Part shown: positions 26,369 to 35,636 of the stretch, piece by piece
How positions within the stretch are numbered: the first letter of the stretch is position 1
Layout: every line of letters starts with the position of its first letter
Assembly: GCF_004364125.1 (NCBI RefSeq)
Contig: NZ_SNZV01000004.1
Span: 186,001 to 250,000 of the forward strand
Direction of reading: 5' to 3'
Length of the DNA stretch: 64,000 nucleotides
Source of the DNA: Sphingobacterium paludis
GTDB lineage: Bacteria > Bacteroidota > Bacteroidia > Sphingobacteriales > Sphingobacteriaceae
Notes under the pieces: generated by a model
The model's input: the letters and a program-made list of their open reading frames with translations, nothing else
Databases searched by the model: none
What the model was told of the DNA's origin: nothing
Translations under genes and position numbers: made by a program

Positions 26369-26577
26369 TGATAATACGCACGGTTCCAAGCGATGCGTCT
26401 TGCCAAAGCTGGGCGTCGACGCTTTTATAATGACAGGATGACACAGCGATATTTGCTACCTGTCAATTTGAAGACGGCAAAGGTGAAAAAATGGCAACAA
26501 ATACAGCTTTTTTGCATTTGGCATAATTGGTGATAAACATTTGGAGTAAAAACGTAAAACAATAAAACACAATAATT

Positions 26578-26853
26578 ATGGCATTAAGTATTAAACCTAT
26601 CGGAGACAGAGTTGTGGTAGAAGCAGCTCCTGCAGAAGAAAAAACAGCATCTGGACTTTATATCCCTGATACTGCAAAAGAGAAGCCTTCTCAAGGTACT
26701 ATTGTTGCGGTTGGATCGGGTAAGCCTGAAGAACCTCTTACCGTACAGGTAGGTGATAAAGTTTTATACGGAAAGTACGCAGGTACGGAAATCACTTACG
26801 AAGGAAAAGAATATTTAATTATGCGTGAGTCTGACATTTACGCAGTGTTATAG
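26578..26853 (+). CDS. groES: Co-chaperonin GroES
   Basis: The 91-residue protein shows the full GroES pattern: [20 protein letters not shown] with the mobile loop [20 protein letters not shown], then [14 protein letters not shown] and a C-terminal [14 protein letters not shown]. It caps the GroEL chamber. groEL begins 76 bases downstream. I see no CIRCE element in the 268 bases upstream, so the heat-shock control typical of Firmicutes is not evident here. Confidence 0.97.
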   Translation: MALSIKPIGDRVVVEAAPAEEKTASGLYIPDTAKEKPSQGTIVAVGSGKPEEPLTVQVGDKVLYGKYAGTEITYEGKEYLIMRESDIYAVL

Positions 26854-26929
26854 GCTAATCATCAAATTTAAAAACAAAAACAATAACGGGATGAAGCTTG
26901 CTCCATCCATATATTAAAAAGTTATAGAA

Positions 26930-28567
26930 ATGGCAAAACAAGTAAGATATAATGTTGAAGCTCGTGACGCACTGAAAAAAGGTGTTGATACATTAGCAAA
27001 CGCAGTAAAAGTAACATTAGGACCTAAAGGCCGCAATGTAATCATCGAGAAAAAATTTGGATCTCCGATGATTACAAAAGACGGTGTTTCCGTTGCTAAA
27101 GAAATCGATTTAAAAGATGCTTTAGAAAATATGGGTGCACAGATGGTGAAAGAAGTGGCGTCAAAAACTGCGGATCAAGCAGGTGATGGTACGACTACAG
27201 CTACCGTGTTGGCCCAAGCAATTGTATCTCCAGGATTAAAATCGGTTGCTGCCGGTGCCAATCCTATGGATCTAAAACGCGGTATTGATAAAGCTGTTGC
27301 AGCCGTAGTGGCAAACTTGAAATCGCAGTCACAAGTAGTAGGTGCTGATAACAACAAGATCAAACAAGTAGCTACAATTTCTGCGAACAACGACGATGTT
27401 ATCGGTTCGTTGATTGCTGAAGCTATGGAAAAAGTTGGTAATGATGGTGTGATCACAGTAGAAGAAGCGAAAGGTACAGAAACAGAAGTGAAAACTGTGG
27501 AAGGTATGCAATTCGATCGTGGTTACTTATCACCATACTTTGTGACAAACTCTGACAAAATGGAAGCGGAGTTAGAAAGCCCTTACATTTTGATCTACGA
27601 CAAGAAAATCAGCAATATGAAAGAATTGTTGCCGATTTTGGAGAAACAAGTTCAAACGGGTAAGCCCTTGTTGATCATTGCAGAAGATTTGGATGGCGAA
27701 GCTTTGGCAACATTGGTTGTAAATAAAATTCGTGGCTCACTGAAAGTCGCTGCTGTTAAAGCTCCAGGCTTTGGCGATCGTCGTAAAGCCATGTTGGAAG
27801 ATATCGCCATCTTGACAGGCGGTACTGTAATCTCGGAAGAGAGAGGTTTTAAATTAGAAAATGCAGAACTTTCTTACTTAGGCCAAGCCGAAAAAGTTGT
27901 TGTTGATAAAGATAATACAACCGTTATCAATGGTTCCGGTAATGCGGAAGATATTAAAGCACGCGTTGCCCAAATCCGTTCACAAATCGAAACGACTAGC
28001 TCGGACTATGATCGTGAAAAATTGCAAGAGCGTTTAGCTAAATTGTCTGGTGGTGTTGCTGTTCTTTATGTTGGTGCGACCACAGAGGTAGAAATGAAAG
28101 AGAAGAAAGACCGTGTTGATGATGCGCTACACGCAACTCGTGCAGCAGTAGAAGAGGGTATCGTAGCAGGTGGTGGTGTAGCTTTCATCCGCGCTACAGA
28201 AGCTTTAGCTGGCCTTAAAGGTGCTAATGAAGATGAAACGATCGGTATTGAAATCATCAAGCGTGCTATCGAAGAGCCACTTCGTCAAATCTGTAACAAC
28301 GCAGGTATCGAAGGAGCTGTTGTGGTACAAAAAGTTAAAGAAGGTACTTCAGACTTCGGTTACAACGCCCGCACTGACGTTTACGAAAACTTGATCGGTG
28401 CAGGTGTTATCGATCCTACTAAAGTTTCTCGTGTAGCATTGGAAAATGCAGCATCTATTGCATCCATGTTGTTGACAACAGAATGTGTTCTTGCTGATGA
28501 ACCGGAAGAAAATCCCGTAGCTGCTGGTGGCCCTCCTATGGGTGGTGGCATGGGCGGTATGATGTAA
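26930..28567 (+). CDS. groEL: Chaperonin GroEL
   Basis: The 545-residue protein is a standard bacterial GroEL. Visible motifs are [20 protein letters not shown], the ATP-site [28 protein letters not shown], and the C-terminal GGM tail ([11 protein letters not shown]). It forms the double heptamer that folds cytosolic proteins with GroES. Codon use is strongly biased toward A/T-ending codons, as expected of a highly expressed gene. A terminator shared with the convergent gene lies at 28589-28619. Confidence 0.98.
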   Translation: MAKQVRYNVEARDALKKGVDTLANAVKVTLGPKGRNVIIEKKFGSPMITKDGVSVAKEIDLKDALENMGAQMVKEVASKTADQAGDGTTTATVLAQAIVSPGLKSVAAGANPMDLKRGIDKAVAAVVANLKSQSQVVGADNNKIKQVATISANNDDVIGSLIAEAMEKVGNDGVITVEEAKGTETEVKTVEGMQFDRGYLSPYFVTNSDKMEAELESPYILIYDKKISNMKELLPILEKQVQTGKPLLIIAEDLDGEALATLVVNKIRGSLKVAAVKAPGFGDRRKAMLEDIAILTGGTVISEERGFKLENAELSYLGQAEKVVVDKDNTTVINGSGNAEDIKARVAQIRSQIETTSSDYDREKLQERLAKLSGGVAVLYVGATTEVEMKEKKDRVDDALHATRAAVEEGIVAGGGVAFIRATEALAGLKGANEDETIGIEIIKRAIEEPLRQICNNAGIEGAVVVQKVKEGTSDFGYNARTDVYENLIGAGVIDPTKVSRVALENAASIASMLLTTECVLADEPEENPVAAGGPPMGGGMGGMM

Positions 28568-28588
28568 GACATATCCATCCTTATAGCG

Positions 28589-28619
28589 AGAGGTTCCACG
28601 TTTTTAATGTGGAACCTCT
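28589..28619. terminator. Bidirectional terminator between groEL and the M90-type gene
   Basis: Arms 28589-28599 and 28609-28619 form a perfect 11-base-pair stem with a 9-base loop. A T-rich tract follows on the plus strand. It ends groEL and overlaps the end of the convergent protease gene, which stops at 28621. Confidence 0.88.
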
Positions 28620-28620
28620 T

Positions 28621-29430
28621 TTATTTAGCGTCCTTTTCTGCTCTATTGTACATTTCATTTAACAACTCGAAAAGTTCAGGATGGTCTTCCTGCAGCTGTT
28701 TCGGTTTTTGGAAGAAATATTCCGAAACAACGGCGAGGAATTCTGCTTCGTTCGTGGCCGCATAATCGCGAATATCTGATCGATCATGGCGGATCGCGTT
28801 GATCGTTTTATGCATCTCGCGCAGCCATGGTTGCACGAGGTCTTTCGGAATGAGGTATGATGGTACACCATCAATGTCGCCATCTGCTTTGTCAATCAGG
28901 TGTACAAATTCATGTATAGCGGTATTGCCATTGGCCGCATGATCCGTAAATCCAGCGCGCAAGGAATCCAGGGAAAGGATCATCTTTCTATTCATGACAC
29001 CTTCCCCGACCATGCCCAGCACGACCCGATCCAGCGCTTCAATATCGTATTTCTCGTTAAAGGTTCCGGGGTAGATGAGCACTTCATCCAAATTCTCGTA
29101 AGACCATTGACTGAAATGAAACAACGGAATGGTTGCACTGGCCGCCACCAATATGCGGTCGGTATCTGTTATAGTAGCGCCTTTCTCTGCCGAGATCTTC
29201 GTTGTCGCTAAAAAATATTGGACACGCTCGATAAATTCGTTCTGCGCGGATGCCTGGAGTTTTTGAAAAAACGCCACTTTTTGTTGGAGCACAGATTGAA
29301 TTAATCCTTGCTGGGGTAACTGCTTGGCCCGGTATTTTTTGTTTCCTACGTACTTAAAAACATACCAAATCAATAACATGCCGATAATAAGTACGGACAC
29401 AATGGGCAAAATTTTATTATCTGTCATCAT
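28621..29430 (-). CDS. M90 (MtfA-like) zinc metallopeptidase, membrane anchored
   Basis: With the start at 29430 (MMTDNKILPIVSVLIIGMLL) the product has 269 residues; the frame is open to an ATG at 29457. One N-terminal membrane segment is followed by a helical region (QKVAFFQKLQASAQNEFIER) and the M90 catalytic domain. The zinc motif is IHEFVHLIDK (HExxH), with a downstream glutamate in NEAEFLAVVSEYFF as the likely third ligand. SYENLDEVLIYPGTF and AGFTDHAANGNTAIHEFVHL are typical of the family. In E. coli MtfA binds the repressor Mlc; that partner is not expected here. Convergent with groEL and divergent from a GYF-domain gene. Confidence 0.88.
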   Translation of the reverse strand: MMTDNKILPIVSVLIIGMLLIWYVFKYVGNKKYRAKQLPQQGLIQSVLQQKVAFFQKLQASAQNEFIERVQYFLATTKISAEKGATITDTDRILVAASATIPLFHFSQWSYENLDEVLIYPGTFNEKYDIEALDRVVLGMVGEGVMNRKMILSLDSLRAGFTDHAANGNTAIHEFVHLIDKADGDIDGVPSYLIPKDLVQPWLREMHKTINAIRHDRSDIRDYAATNEAEFLAVVSEYFFQKPKQLQEDHPELFELLNEMYNRAEKDAK

Positions 29431-29488
29431 TTTTTTCACGATTTTTAGCGCTAACATTTACTATATTTATGCGACTATACCGATAAAG

Positions 29489-30004
29489 ATGCAAAAATTT
29501 TATTACACAGATGGCACAAATACCTTTGGGCCTTTGTCATTGGAGGAACTAAAGGGGAAGGGACTTACTGGCGACACGTATGTTTGGACAGAAGGCTTGC
29601 CAAGTTGGGTTGCAGCTCGGCAAATGCCCGAATTAGCTCCGCTGCTCAACGATACGAATCAGCCCTATTATTCGGGCGCTACCCAAGTGCCGCCGCAGTT
29701 CGGTAGCAGCTTACCACCGAATTTTAATGTGCCTAATACCGGAAGACCGCCACGTACCTACTTGGTGGAATCTATATTAGCCACGCTGTTCTGTTGTTTG
29801 CCCTTGGGAATCCCCGCGATCGTCTACGCTTCGCGGGTAGAGGGGAAGTTCTACCGAGGTGACTATTCTGGTGCTGAAGCTGATTCTGCTAACGCAAAGA
29901 AATGGTTGTTTATCAACCTTGGTCTCAGCGTCGGCTTATGGATTCTCTACTTCTTGATCTTCGGTTTCGCCATGTTTGGGGCGATGCTAGGCGATTTTAG
30001 CTGA
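29489..30004 (+). CDS. GYF-domain and CD225/dispanin membrane protein
   Basis: The ATG at 29489 (MQKFYYTDGTNTFGPLSLEE) starts a 171-residue protein; longer upstream frames overlap the divergent peptidase gene. Residues 1-55 form a GYF_2-type domain (FGPLSLEELKGKGLTGDTYV, then WTEGLPSWVAA). After a proline-rich linker, the C-terminal part matches the CD225/dispanin family: LATLFCCLPLGIPAIVYASR, then a second membrane helix. Such proteins are common in Bacteroidota and often precede DUF2752 genes, as here, where the next start lies 4 bases after the stop. The function is unknown. Confidence 0.85.
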   Translation: MQKFYYTDGTNTFGPLSLEELKGKGLTGDTYVWTEGLPSWVAARQMPELAPLLNDTNQPYYSGATQVPPQFGSSLPPNFNVPNTGRPPRTYLVESILATLFCCLPLGIPAIVYASRVEGKFYRGDYSGAEADSANAKKWLFINLGLSVGLWILYFLIFGFAMFGAMLGDFS

Positions 30005-30008
30005 TCTC

Positions 30009-30395
30009 GTGCATATTCGCGTTCGTTGGATATTAACTGCGCTGGGAGCGACTGTTTTGGCAGTACTGTGTTGTGTATATTACCAGTATGATCCTTTGCA
30101 GTCGCCATGGTTTCCGAAATGTCCCTTTAAAACGTTGACAGGTTTGGACTGTCCCGGCTGTGGCTCGCAGCGAGCAATCCACGCGCTATTGCATGGTGAT
30201 ATTTTAGGCGCTATTCGATTCAATGCCCTTTTACTGCCTTTTATCCCCTATATTTTTATAGGTATGATGTTTCAAGTGCGCACGAATCTTAGTCCCAAAA
30301 TGCTTTACTGGCGGAAAGTACTGTATGGTGAATGGGCCATAAAGATTGTCGCTTTGGTTATACTATCGTATTTTGTTATCCGCAATATTTATTAA
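30009..30395 (+). CDS. DUF2752 membrane protein
   Basis: This 128-residue protein starts with GTG at 30009, 4 bases after the previous stop. It shows the DUF2752 signature FKTLTGLDCPGCGSQRAIHA followed by LLHGDILGAIRFN, with three membrane segments (about 5-25, 75-95 and 108-126). The cysteines in CPFKTLTGLDCPGCG are conserved, but the family has no assigned activity. Its tight link to the GYF/CD225 gene suggests that the two small membrane proteins act together. Confidence 0.88.
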   Translation: MHIRVRWILTALGATVLAVLCCVYYQYDPLQSPWFPKCPFKTLTGLDCPGCGSQRAIHALLHGDILGAIRFNALLLPFIPYIFIGMMFQVRTNLSPKMLYWRKVLYGEWAIKIVALVILSYFVIRNIY

Positions 30396-30545
30396 TACAG
30401 GGTAAAGACGGGGTAATACATCCGTTTTTTTCGTTTTATCAAAGGTATTTCCTAGGGTCATTAGCTGTAAGATGCACTTTACCGTAATTTGCAATCACAT
30501 CCTATCGATCCACATCGCCAGCATTGTAGATGGCAGTACGCCTCT

Positions 30546-31193
30546 TTATGTCATGAATTGCGCTATATTCATTTCCCGGATCGTTATTTCATCTGCGTTT
30601 GTTTCGGTTGCAATCTGTACGATGAATGACTCAAAAAGCGGAATAGTGCGACAGTACCAAAGCGCGCCTTCCAGTTTACAGTGGTCAATCCCGATAAAAA
30701 TGTTTCTCAGCGGGGCATTTAATCCGCGTCCATCTGCCTTTAATATGGATTCCTTCGCGGTCCATATATGAAAAAAAGTTTGAACAGGATCTGCAGATGA
30801 TTTGATACGTGACCATTCATCCTCGCGAAATACTTTTTTAAAATTTCTGTAATCAATAGGTCTTATTCGTTCTATATCCACGCCTACTTTCCCCTGTGTG
30901 GAGAATGCACATACCACATGGTTGTGGGAGTGGGATATATTAAATTGAATGTCCTCGTCGAAGTATGGTTTGCCGTATTCGGTGTATTTCAGCGTATCCA
31001 GACTAGGACGCAAGGCCTGTTCCTTTAAACCGTTTCTTAGTAAAAGGTATCCTGTCAGCGAGCTGCATTGCTCTTCTATCGATTTTAATTTTAGAATTCT
31101 CTGCTGGATGGCCAGGGGCAATACAAGAAGATTACTCATAAAATCTTCATCACGGGTTTTCAGATCGAGTTTACTGTAATATAGCGTAAGCAT
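30546..31193 (-). CDS. Sfp-type 4'-phosphopantetheinyl transferase
   Basis: The 215-residue enzyme transfers the phosphopantetheine arm of CoA to a serine of carrier proteins. The two signature motifs are present: KVGVDIERIRPID (GxDxE, magnesium binding) and FFHIWTAKESILKADGRGL (WxxKEs..K..G). FNISHSHNHVVCAFS is the CoA-binding SHS region. Its length suits the Sfp/AcpT class that serves secondary carrier proteins. It stands at the edge of the glycan island, which contains an acyl carrier protein (62770) and an AMP-forming ligase (52453), so these are likely partners. It is divergent from a GT4 glycosyltransferase. Confidence 0.9.
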   Translation of the reverse strand: MLTLYYSKLDLKTRDEDFMSNLLVLPLAIQQRILKLKSIEEQCSSLTGYLLLRNGLKEQALRPSLDTLKYTEYGKPYFDEDIQFNISHSHNHVVCAFSTQGKVGVDIERIRPIDYRNFKKVFREDEWSRIKSSADPVQTFFHIWTAKESILKADGRGLNAPLRNIFIGIDHCKLEGALWYCRTIPLFESFIVQIATETNADEITIREMNIAQFMT

Positions 31194-31339
31194 AGAAACA
31201 AAGCATTGCTGATGTAGGATGAGCCTATGGTATCATCCATTTATTATACGCTAAATATAGTTGAAAAACGGCTTGTGCCATCATCTAGATTAGAAATAAA
31301 ATATTTACATTACAAGATGCAACCAACAACCTGCTGTTC

Positions 31340-32470
31340 ATGGCTAAGATACTTATAAATGGATTACTATTAAGGGAGCAACACAGCGGCGTGCAATACT
31401 CCATAGAAAATCTAATCGAGGGACTATTGCAGGAGCCTGTTAAAAATCATGACCTAGCGCTTTTAGTCTCTCCTTTTTATAAGCCTCCATTTAACGAAGA
31501 TAATCGGTTAACAATAAAGCGGCTAGATATGACCTATGACAGCCGCATCCATCGCGTACTTTTCGAGCACCTTTTGCTAGGAAGGTACCTAAAAAAGCAA
31601 GGCGTTGATATCTATCATGCTCCGGGCTATATATTACCGTATTTCCTGAGGGCAAAAGCAGTGGTGACCGTCCATGATTTGATCGCTTTAGACTTTCCGG
31701 AGCTTTGCCAATATGAAACGGCTGCGTATTTCCGTTTAACGCTACCGGCCTCCATCAAACGGGCTGATAAAATAATCGCTGTCTCCCAAACCGTTAAACG
31801 CGATATTTTAAATCGCTTTCCAACAATTGCAGCTGATAAAATCAGGGTGATTTATCCAGGGGTGCATGGACGATTTCATCCTGTTACTGATGCTGCGCAA
31901 CGCGCAGATGTTCGCAAAACATACGGCTTGCCCTCTGCGTATTTTTTGTTCGTAGGAAATTTGGAACCCAAGAAAAATTTGGAAATGATCGTCGAGGCTT
32001 TTAAAAGGCTAAAGACGGATAAACAGATTGATCATAAATTAGTTATTGTTGGAAAGCTCGGTTGGAAATACAAAGGTGTTTTAAGGGCGATCCAATATAG
32101 CGGTTTAAAAGACGAGATTATGTTACTGGGGTATGTTGATGAGAAGCATCTGCCCAGCATCTATTCCATGGCATCGGTGTTTGTCTTTCCGTCGTTATAT
32201 GAAGGTTTCGGAATCCCTGTTGTGGAGGCTATGCGATGCGGTTGTCCGGTAATCGTATCGGACCGGGGAGCACTGCCGGAGATAGCAGGTGCTGCAGCTA
32301 AACAAGTTGATCCGCTGGATGCCGAGGATATTGCGGAGGCGATGTATCAGCTAACAAGTAATGAGTTTTTAAGGCAGGATATGATTGAACGTGGGCTGCA
32401 ATGGTCGCAAAAGTTTACTTGGCAGCAAGCCGCACAACAAACGTTAACTGTCTACAATGATTTGACCTAA
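31340..32470 (+). CDS. GT4-family glycosyltransferase
   Basis: The 376-residue protein has a GT-B fold. The N-terminal half includes HSGVQYSIENLIEG and DIYHAPGYILP, the linker IRVIYPGVHGRFHP, and the C-terminal donor domain shows FLFVGNLEPKKNLEMIVEAF and the retaining EX7E motif SLYEGFGIPVVEAMRCGCPV. Enzymes of this type transfer a sugar from a nucleotide-sugar to a lipid-linked chain on the cytoplasmic face of the membrane. Donor and acceptor cannot be told. It is the first biosynthetic gene of the glycan island, with a convergent MurG-like gene 19 bases downstream. Confidence 0.92.
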   Translation: MAKILINGLLLREQHSGVQYSIENLIEGLLQEPVKNHDLALLVSPFYKPPFNEDNRLTIKRLDMTYDSRIHRVLFEHLLLGRYLKKQGVDIYHAPGYILPYFLRAKAVVTVHDLIALDFPELCQYETAAYFRLTLPASIKRADKIIAVSQTVKRDILNRFPTIAADKIRVIYPGVHGRFHPVTDAAQRADVRKTYGLPSAYFLFVGNLEPKKNLEMIVEAFKRLKTDKQIDHKLVIVGKLGWKYKGVLRAIQYSGLKDEIMLLGYVDEKHLPSIYSMASVFVFPSLYEGFGIPVVEAMRCGCPVIVSDRGALPEIAGAAAKQVDPLDAEDIAEAMYQLTSNEFLRQDMIERGLQWSQKFTWQQAAQQTLTVYNDLT

Positions 32471-32489
32471 GCTTTTTATGATGTATAAC

Positions 32490-33596
32490 TTAGTCGGTTT
32501 CTGCTGTTTTACTCAAGAAGTAATCGAGATAATTGCTTGCTTCCGATTTTAATTTGAGCAAGTTTTGATGCATTTGCTCCAAGATCTCCATGGAATAGTT
32601 TGTTTCCGCCCATTCATCAAACGAAATACCCAGGCCGTAATGCTTCCAAAGTAACCCATTTTTATCTTCACTTTTCCCATAGGGCTCCAATATGATTAAT
32701 GGGGTAGCGGCCGATAGCGAGTCAATTAGCGTACCCGCGCCCGGCTTGCATATGATAGCTTTACTAGTTTTCACAATATCATACAGAGGAGAATAGTCTG
32801 AGGCCGGTAGTATCCGCTCTGTAAAATTAGTGGCACGATCCACTGCATATAGCGGCGGAAAGCCGTGTTTACCGTCGTTGTCGAGATCCCAAATATTCCA
32901 TGCTGAAGATAACCGAAAAAAATTTATCCGCTGGTCTTCTTTGCTAAAGTCTCTTTCTGCATAGGATACTAAAGAAAGTTCAAAAGGAGTTTCGTACAAT
33001 GCACGGGCCTTCGTTTCAAAATCTCCAAGCCCCCAGCCGCCTCCGTGGACAATGAGGTTGTTCGATCGATTGTTAAAATCTATCGGTTCTTTACCATCAA
33101 CATTTAGGTAGAAGTTTATGGTGCGATCCGTCCAATTATGAAACCATATGTTCGTCATTTGCTCTCTGTATTCTGGATACATTTTCCATGATACGGAGTA
33201 ATCCGCATCGAGATGGCAGCAGTCAATATATACAGGATGTGGCACCTGCTGTTGGTAGAGGTGAAGTATAGGAAGCCAAAAACCTGAAAATACCACAAAG
33301 TGACTTCGCTTTTCTTGCGCCCATCGATCAACAAGTTCTGCAATAGCCTCTTCGTCAACCGCATTTTGCGGATCTCTCGCCAGATTGTGTGCTAGCACGG
33401 CTAGGGCAAAATTTTCCTGAAAACTACTTTTGATTTTCGGGATAATCTCCTTTTTTTCTTCTTTATAAAAGCTTTCAAAAACATGGACATGTGCTGTTAT
33501 TCCCTGTTGAATTAATTGTCGATGCATAACAACGCCAGGGATGTAAAACCCCATCCCTGGGCCTGCGTTTAAAATGGTGATGACGGGATAGTTCAT
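32490..33596 (-). CDS. MurG/MGD-like GT-B protein, paralogue A
   Basis: This 368-residue protein is not a familiar named family. N-terminal ITILNAGPGMGFYIPGVVMH looks like the acceptor side of a MurG or MGDG-synthase-like GT-B enzyme, and the C-terminal KAIICKPGAGTLIDSLSAAT followed by PLIILEP looks like the nucleotide-binding side. Between them is a conserved NNLIVHGGGWGLGDFETK. There is no signal or membrane segment. It is a clear paralogue of the protein at 51060-52157, which shares HGGGW-x-LGDF and KPG-x2-T-x2-D-x-L at the same positions. A sugar transfer role in the island is inferred. It is transcribed opposite to its neighbours. Confidence 0.7.
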   Translation of the reverse strand: MNYPVITILNAGPGMGFYIPGVVMHRQLIQQGITAHVHVFESFYKEEKKEIIPKIKSSFQENFALAVLAHNLARDPQNAVDEEAIAELVDRWAQEKRSHFVVFSGFWLPILHLYQQQVPHPVYIDCCHLDADYSVSWKMYPEYREQMTNIWFHNWTDRTINFYLNVDGKEPIDFNNRSNNLIVHGGGWGLGDFETKARALYETPFELSLVSYAERDFSKEDQRINFFRLSSAWNIWDLDNDGKHGFPPLYAVDRATNFTERILPASDYSPLYDIVKTSKAIICKPGAGTLIDSLSAATPLIILEPYGKSEDKNGLLWKHYGLGISFDEWAETNYSMEILEQMHQNLLKLKSEASNYLDYFLSKTAETD

Positions 33597-33783
33597 AAAA
33601 TGTGTATAGTGTTGGGAATAAAGATGCTGTGCATGCTATATGCGTAAATATACATCTTTTGAGAACGAAATAATTGGCTTCGATCTCTTTTTTTTTACCC
33701 CTTTTTCTCGAGTACGAAGCAGATTAAATGGCTTTGTTTTCAAAAAATTATTACTTAAATTACCGTAACATAAACTAACCAAA

Positions 33784-34713
33784 ATGAAAACATTTCTGAT
33801 CACTGGAGGAGCTGGCAATCTAGGTAGCACCCTCGCTAACAGGTTGCTTTTAGATGATAATAACCGGGTAATTGTTGTCGATAATCTAAGTACCGGACGG
33901 ATAAGTAACTTGCCCAATGATTCGGACAGCTTTTCGTTTTTCAACGCAGATGTCAATAGTTATGAAGAGCTGCATGGCATTATGGAGCGGTTTCAGGTTG
34001 ATTACGTGTTTCATTATGCAGCTATCGTTGGCGTACAGCGCACGCTGGAAAACCCATTGGCCGTGCTACAGGATATTGAGGGTATTAAAAACATATTGGA
34101 TCTTTCCCGAGACCTAAAGGTAAAGCGTGTTTTTTATTCGTCTTCATCTGAGGTTTATGGCGAATCAACTGTTCTTCCTCAAAAAGAGGATCTCACTCCG
34201 CTCAATTGCCGACTGCCTTACGCTGCAGTAAAAAATATTGGCGAAGCTTTTTTCCGATCTTACTACCAGGAATATGGTTTGGAGTATACCATCTTTAGAT
34301 TCTTTAATACTTATGGGCCTGAGCAGAGCCAGGATTTTGTCATCCCACGCTTCATTGATGCAGCGATACGTAACGACGATATCACCATTTATGGTGATGG
34401 CAGTCAAACCAGAACATTTTGCCATGTCAACGACAATGTTGAGACGATCGTGAAGATCATTGAGGAATCGCTTTGCAAGAACGACGTGATCAATATCGGT
34501 AGTTCGAAAGAATTCACGATTAAAAATTTAGCAGAGATTATTATTGCTGTAACGAAGTCTTCTTCCAGCATCGTTCATCTCCCCGCGCTAAAGGAGGGCG
34601 ATATGTGCAGAAGACAACCAGACAATGCAAAAATGCGCCGTATTCTTGGTAGGCCGTTAATTTCCTTAGAAACGGGAATAGCAGATTTACTGTCTGCTCG
34701 CCACCGATCATGA
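33784..34713 (+). CDS. NAD-dependent nucleotide-sugar epimerase/dehydratase (SDR)
   Basis: This 309-residue extended short-chain dehydrogenase begins MKTFLITGGAGNLGSTLANR with the NAD-binding GxxGxxG motif. The catalytic residues are visible: serine in FYSSSSEVYGE (about 120-122), Tyr146 and Lys150 in PYAAVKN. Further family marks are RFFNTYGPEQ and YGDGSQTRTFCHVND. It should convert a nucleotide-sugar, such as UDP-glucose or UDP-GlcNAc, by epimerisation or dehydration; the product cannot be told from sequence. It provides a donor for the glycosyltransferases of the island. A hairpin follows the stop. Confidence 0.92.
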   Translation: MKTFLITGGAGNLGSTLANRLLLDDNNRVIVVDNLSTGRISNLPNDSDSFSFFNADVNSYEELHGIMERFQVDYVFHYAAIVGVQRTLENPLAVLQDIEGIKNILDLSRDLKVKRVFYSSSSEVYGESTVLPQKEDLTPLNCRLPYAAVKNIGEAFFRSYYQEYGLEYTIFRFFNTYGPEQSQDFVIPRFIDAAIRNDDITIYGDGSQTRTFCHVNDNVETIVKIIEESLCKNDVINIGSSKEFTIKNLAEIIIAVTKSSSSIVHLPALKEGDMCRRQPDNAKMRRILGRPLISLETGIADLLSARHRS

Positions 34714-34723
34714 ACGCGTTTTA

Positions 34724-34760
34724 AGCAGGGCGATCGCGTTGCCGTATTTGCCTGCTGTTT
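34724..34760 (+). terminator. Hairpin after the epimerase gene
   Basis: AGCAGG (34724-34729) pairs with CCTGCT (34751-34756); an inner GGCGA/TTGCC pairing can extend it. The 3' arm is followed by GTTTT. It lies between two convergent genes. Confidence 0.5.
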
Positions 34761-34772
34761 TGATGCATAGTA

Positions 34773-35636
34773 TCAGCTCTTCGAGGGCTTCAGCAACCAG
34801 CCTTCTATCAGATCTATAATTTCTTTTTCCCAGTAAATACTGTAAAAGCTGTGGTTGCCATCCTCGATGATGTGTTTTTCCATGGCGATCTCATTTTCTT
34901 CCAACATGTTCTCGATCTGAACTACCGCTAAGGCGGTTTCTGGATCTTTGCCGCCATGTATAGAGAGCACCGCGCCTTTAAAATACTTGGTGCCTTTTTC
35001 CTCCCAGCGCTTGGCCTGTACCACCTTCAGGTCATTTTTCTTTGCAACATTGAGGAAGGGCGATATCAATATCTTAAATATATGCCGATAATTGATTTCT
35101 CCATCGCGGAATTTTTTGTAGGTACCCCTATCAAAGGCTTTATTAAAATAACCCTTTAGGCTGTTATTGAATTTACGTACCTCCATTTTTGTGTTATCTT
35201 CTGTTTCATTGAGCGGGGGGCTGGAGATTTCTATCAAATGGGAAATTTTTCCATACGTCATATACTTGATGTAATATAATCCTAGCCGTGCGCCGGAGCA
35301 CATCCCCACCAAAATTATATCATGGATATAAGCCCTCTTTGTTATGTCATCAATGACGGTATGAAGGTCAGCGAGCATGGAAGGAAAATTTGCTGTAAGT
35401 TGGTCACCGTCACTAAAGCCACGGCCTCCGAAATCAAAGCGCACGCAGCCAAAGCCAATTTGGGCAAGCCGCCGTGCTATTTTTACAAAAATGTCGTGGG
35501 GGCCTGTCCTGTACCCGCTCCAGCCGTGTAAAAATATAACCATTTTATTGTTGTGGTTATTTTGCGCGATTGGCAGATGCTCTATTCCATAAATGGTGTT
35601 ACCTTTATTGTCAAATTGAATGCCTTTCTCCATCAT
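34773..35636 (-). CDS. Alpha/beta hydrolase like exosortase-A-associated hydrolase 1, Cys nucleophile
   Basis: The 287-residue protein has an alpha/beta hydrolase fold: oxyanion region FLHGWSGYRTGPHD, then CVRFDFGGRGFSDGD. The nucleophile elbow reads GMCSGA (residues 111-116), with cysteine 113 in the usual serine position. A likely acid is in SIHGGKDPET and the histidine in DGNHSFYS. The pattern resembles the hydrolase 1 family of exosortase-A loci, as I recall it. Its ATG overlaps the stop of the next upstream gene (hydrolase-2-like) by 4 bases (ATGA), so the two are translationally coupled. A Cys nucleophile suggests thioesterase or acyltransfer chemistry. Last gene of a three-gene operon with a radical SAM protein. 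Confidence 0.85.
   Translation of the reverse strand: MMEKGIQFDNKGNTIYGIEHLPIAQNNHNNKMVIFLHGWSGYRTGPHDIFVKIARRLAQIGFGCVRFDFGGRGFSDGDQLTANFPSMLADLHTVIDDITKRAYIHDIILVGMCSGARLGLYYIKYMTYGKISHLIEISSPPLNETEDNTKMEVRKFNNSLKGYFNKAFDRGTYKKFRDGEINYRHIFKILISPFLNVAKKNDLKVVQAKRWEEKGTKYFKGAVLSIHGGKDPETALAVVQIENMLEENEIAMEKHIIEDGNHSFYSIYWEKEIIDLIEGWLLKPSKS

Noticed and set aside
26400..26577. CIRCE or sigma-54 promoter before groES
   Set aside because: No CIRCE inverted repeat is present, and TTTGGCATAATTGG does not fit the -24/-12 spacing.
30408..30432. Terminator-like hairpin after the DUF2752 gene
   Set aside because: The stem is only 4 base pairs (ACGG/CCGT) although a T-run follows; too weak to list.
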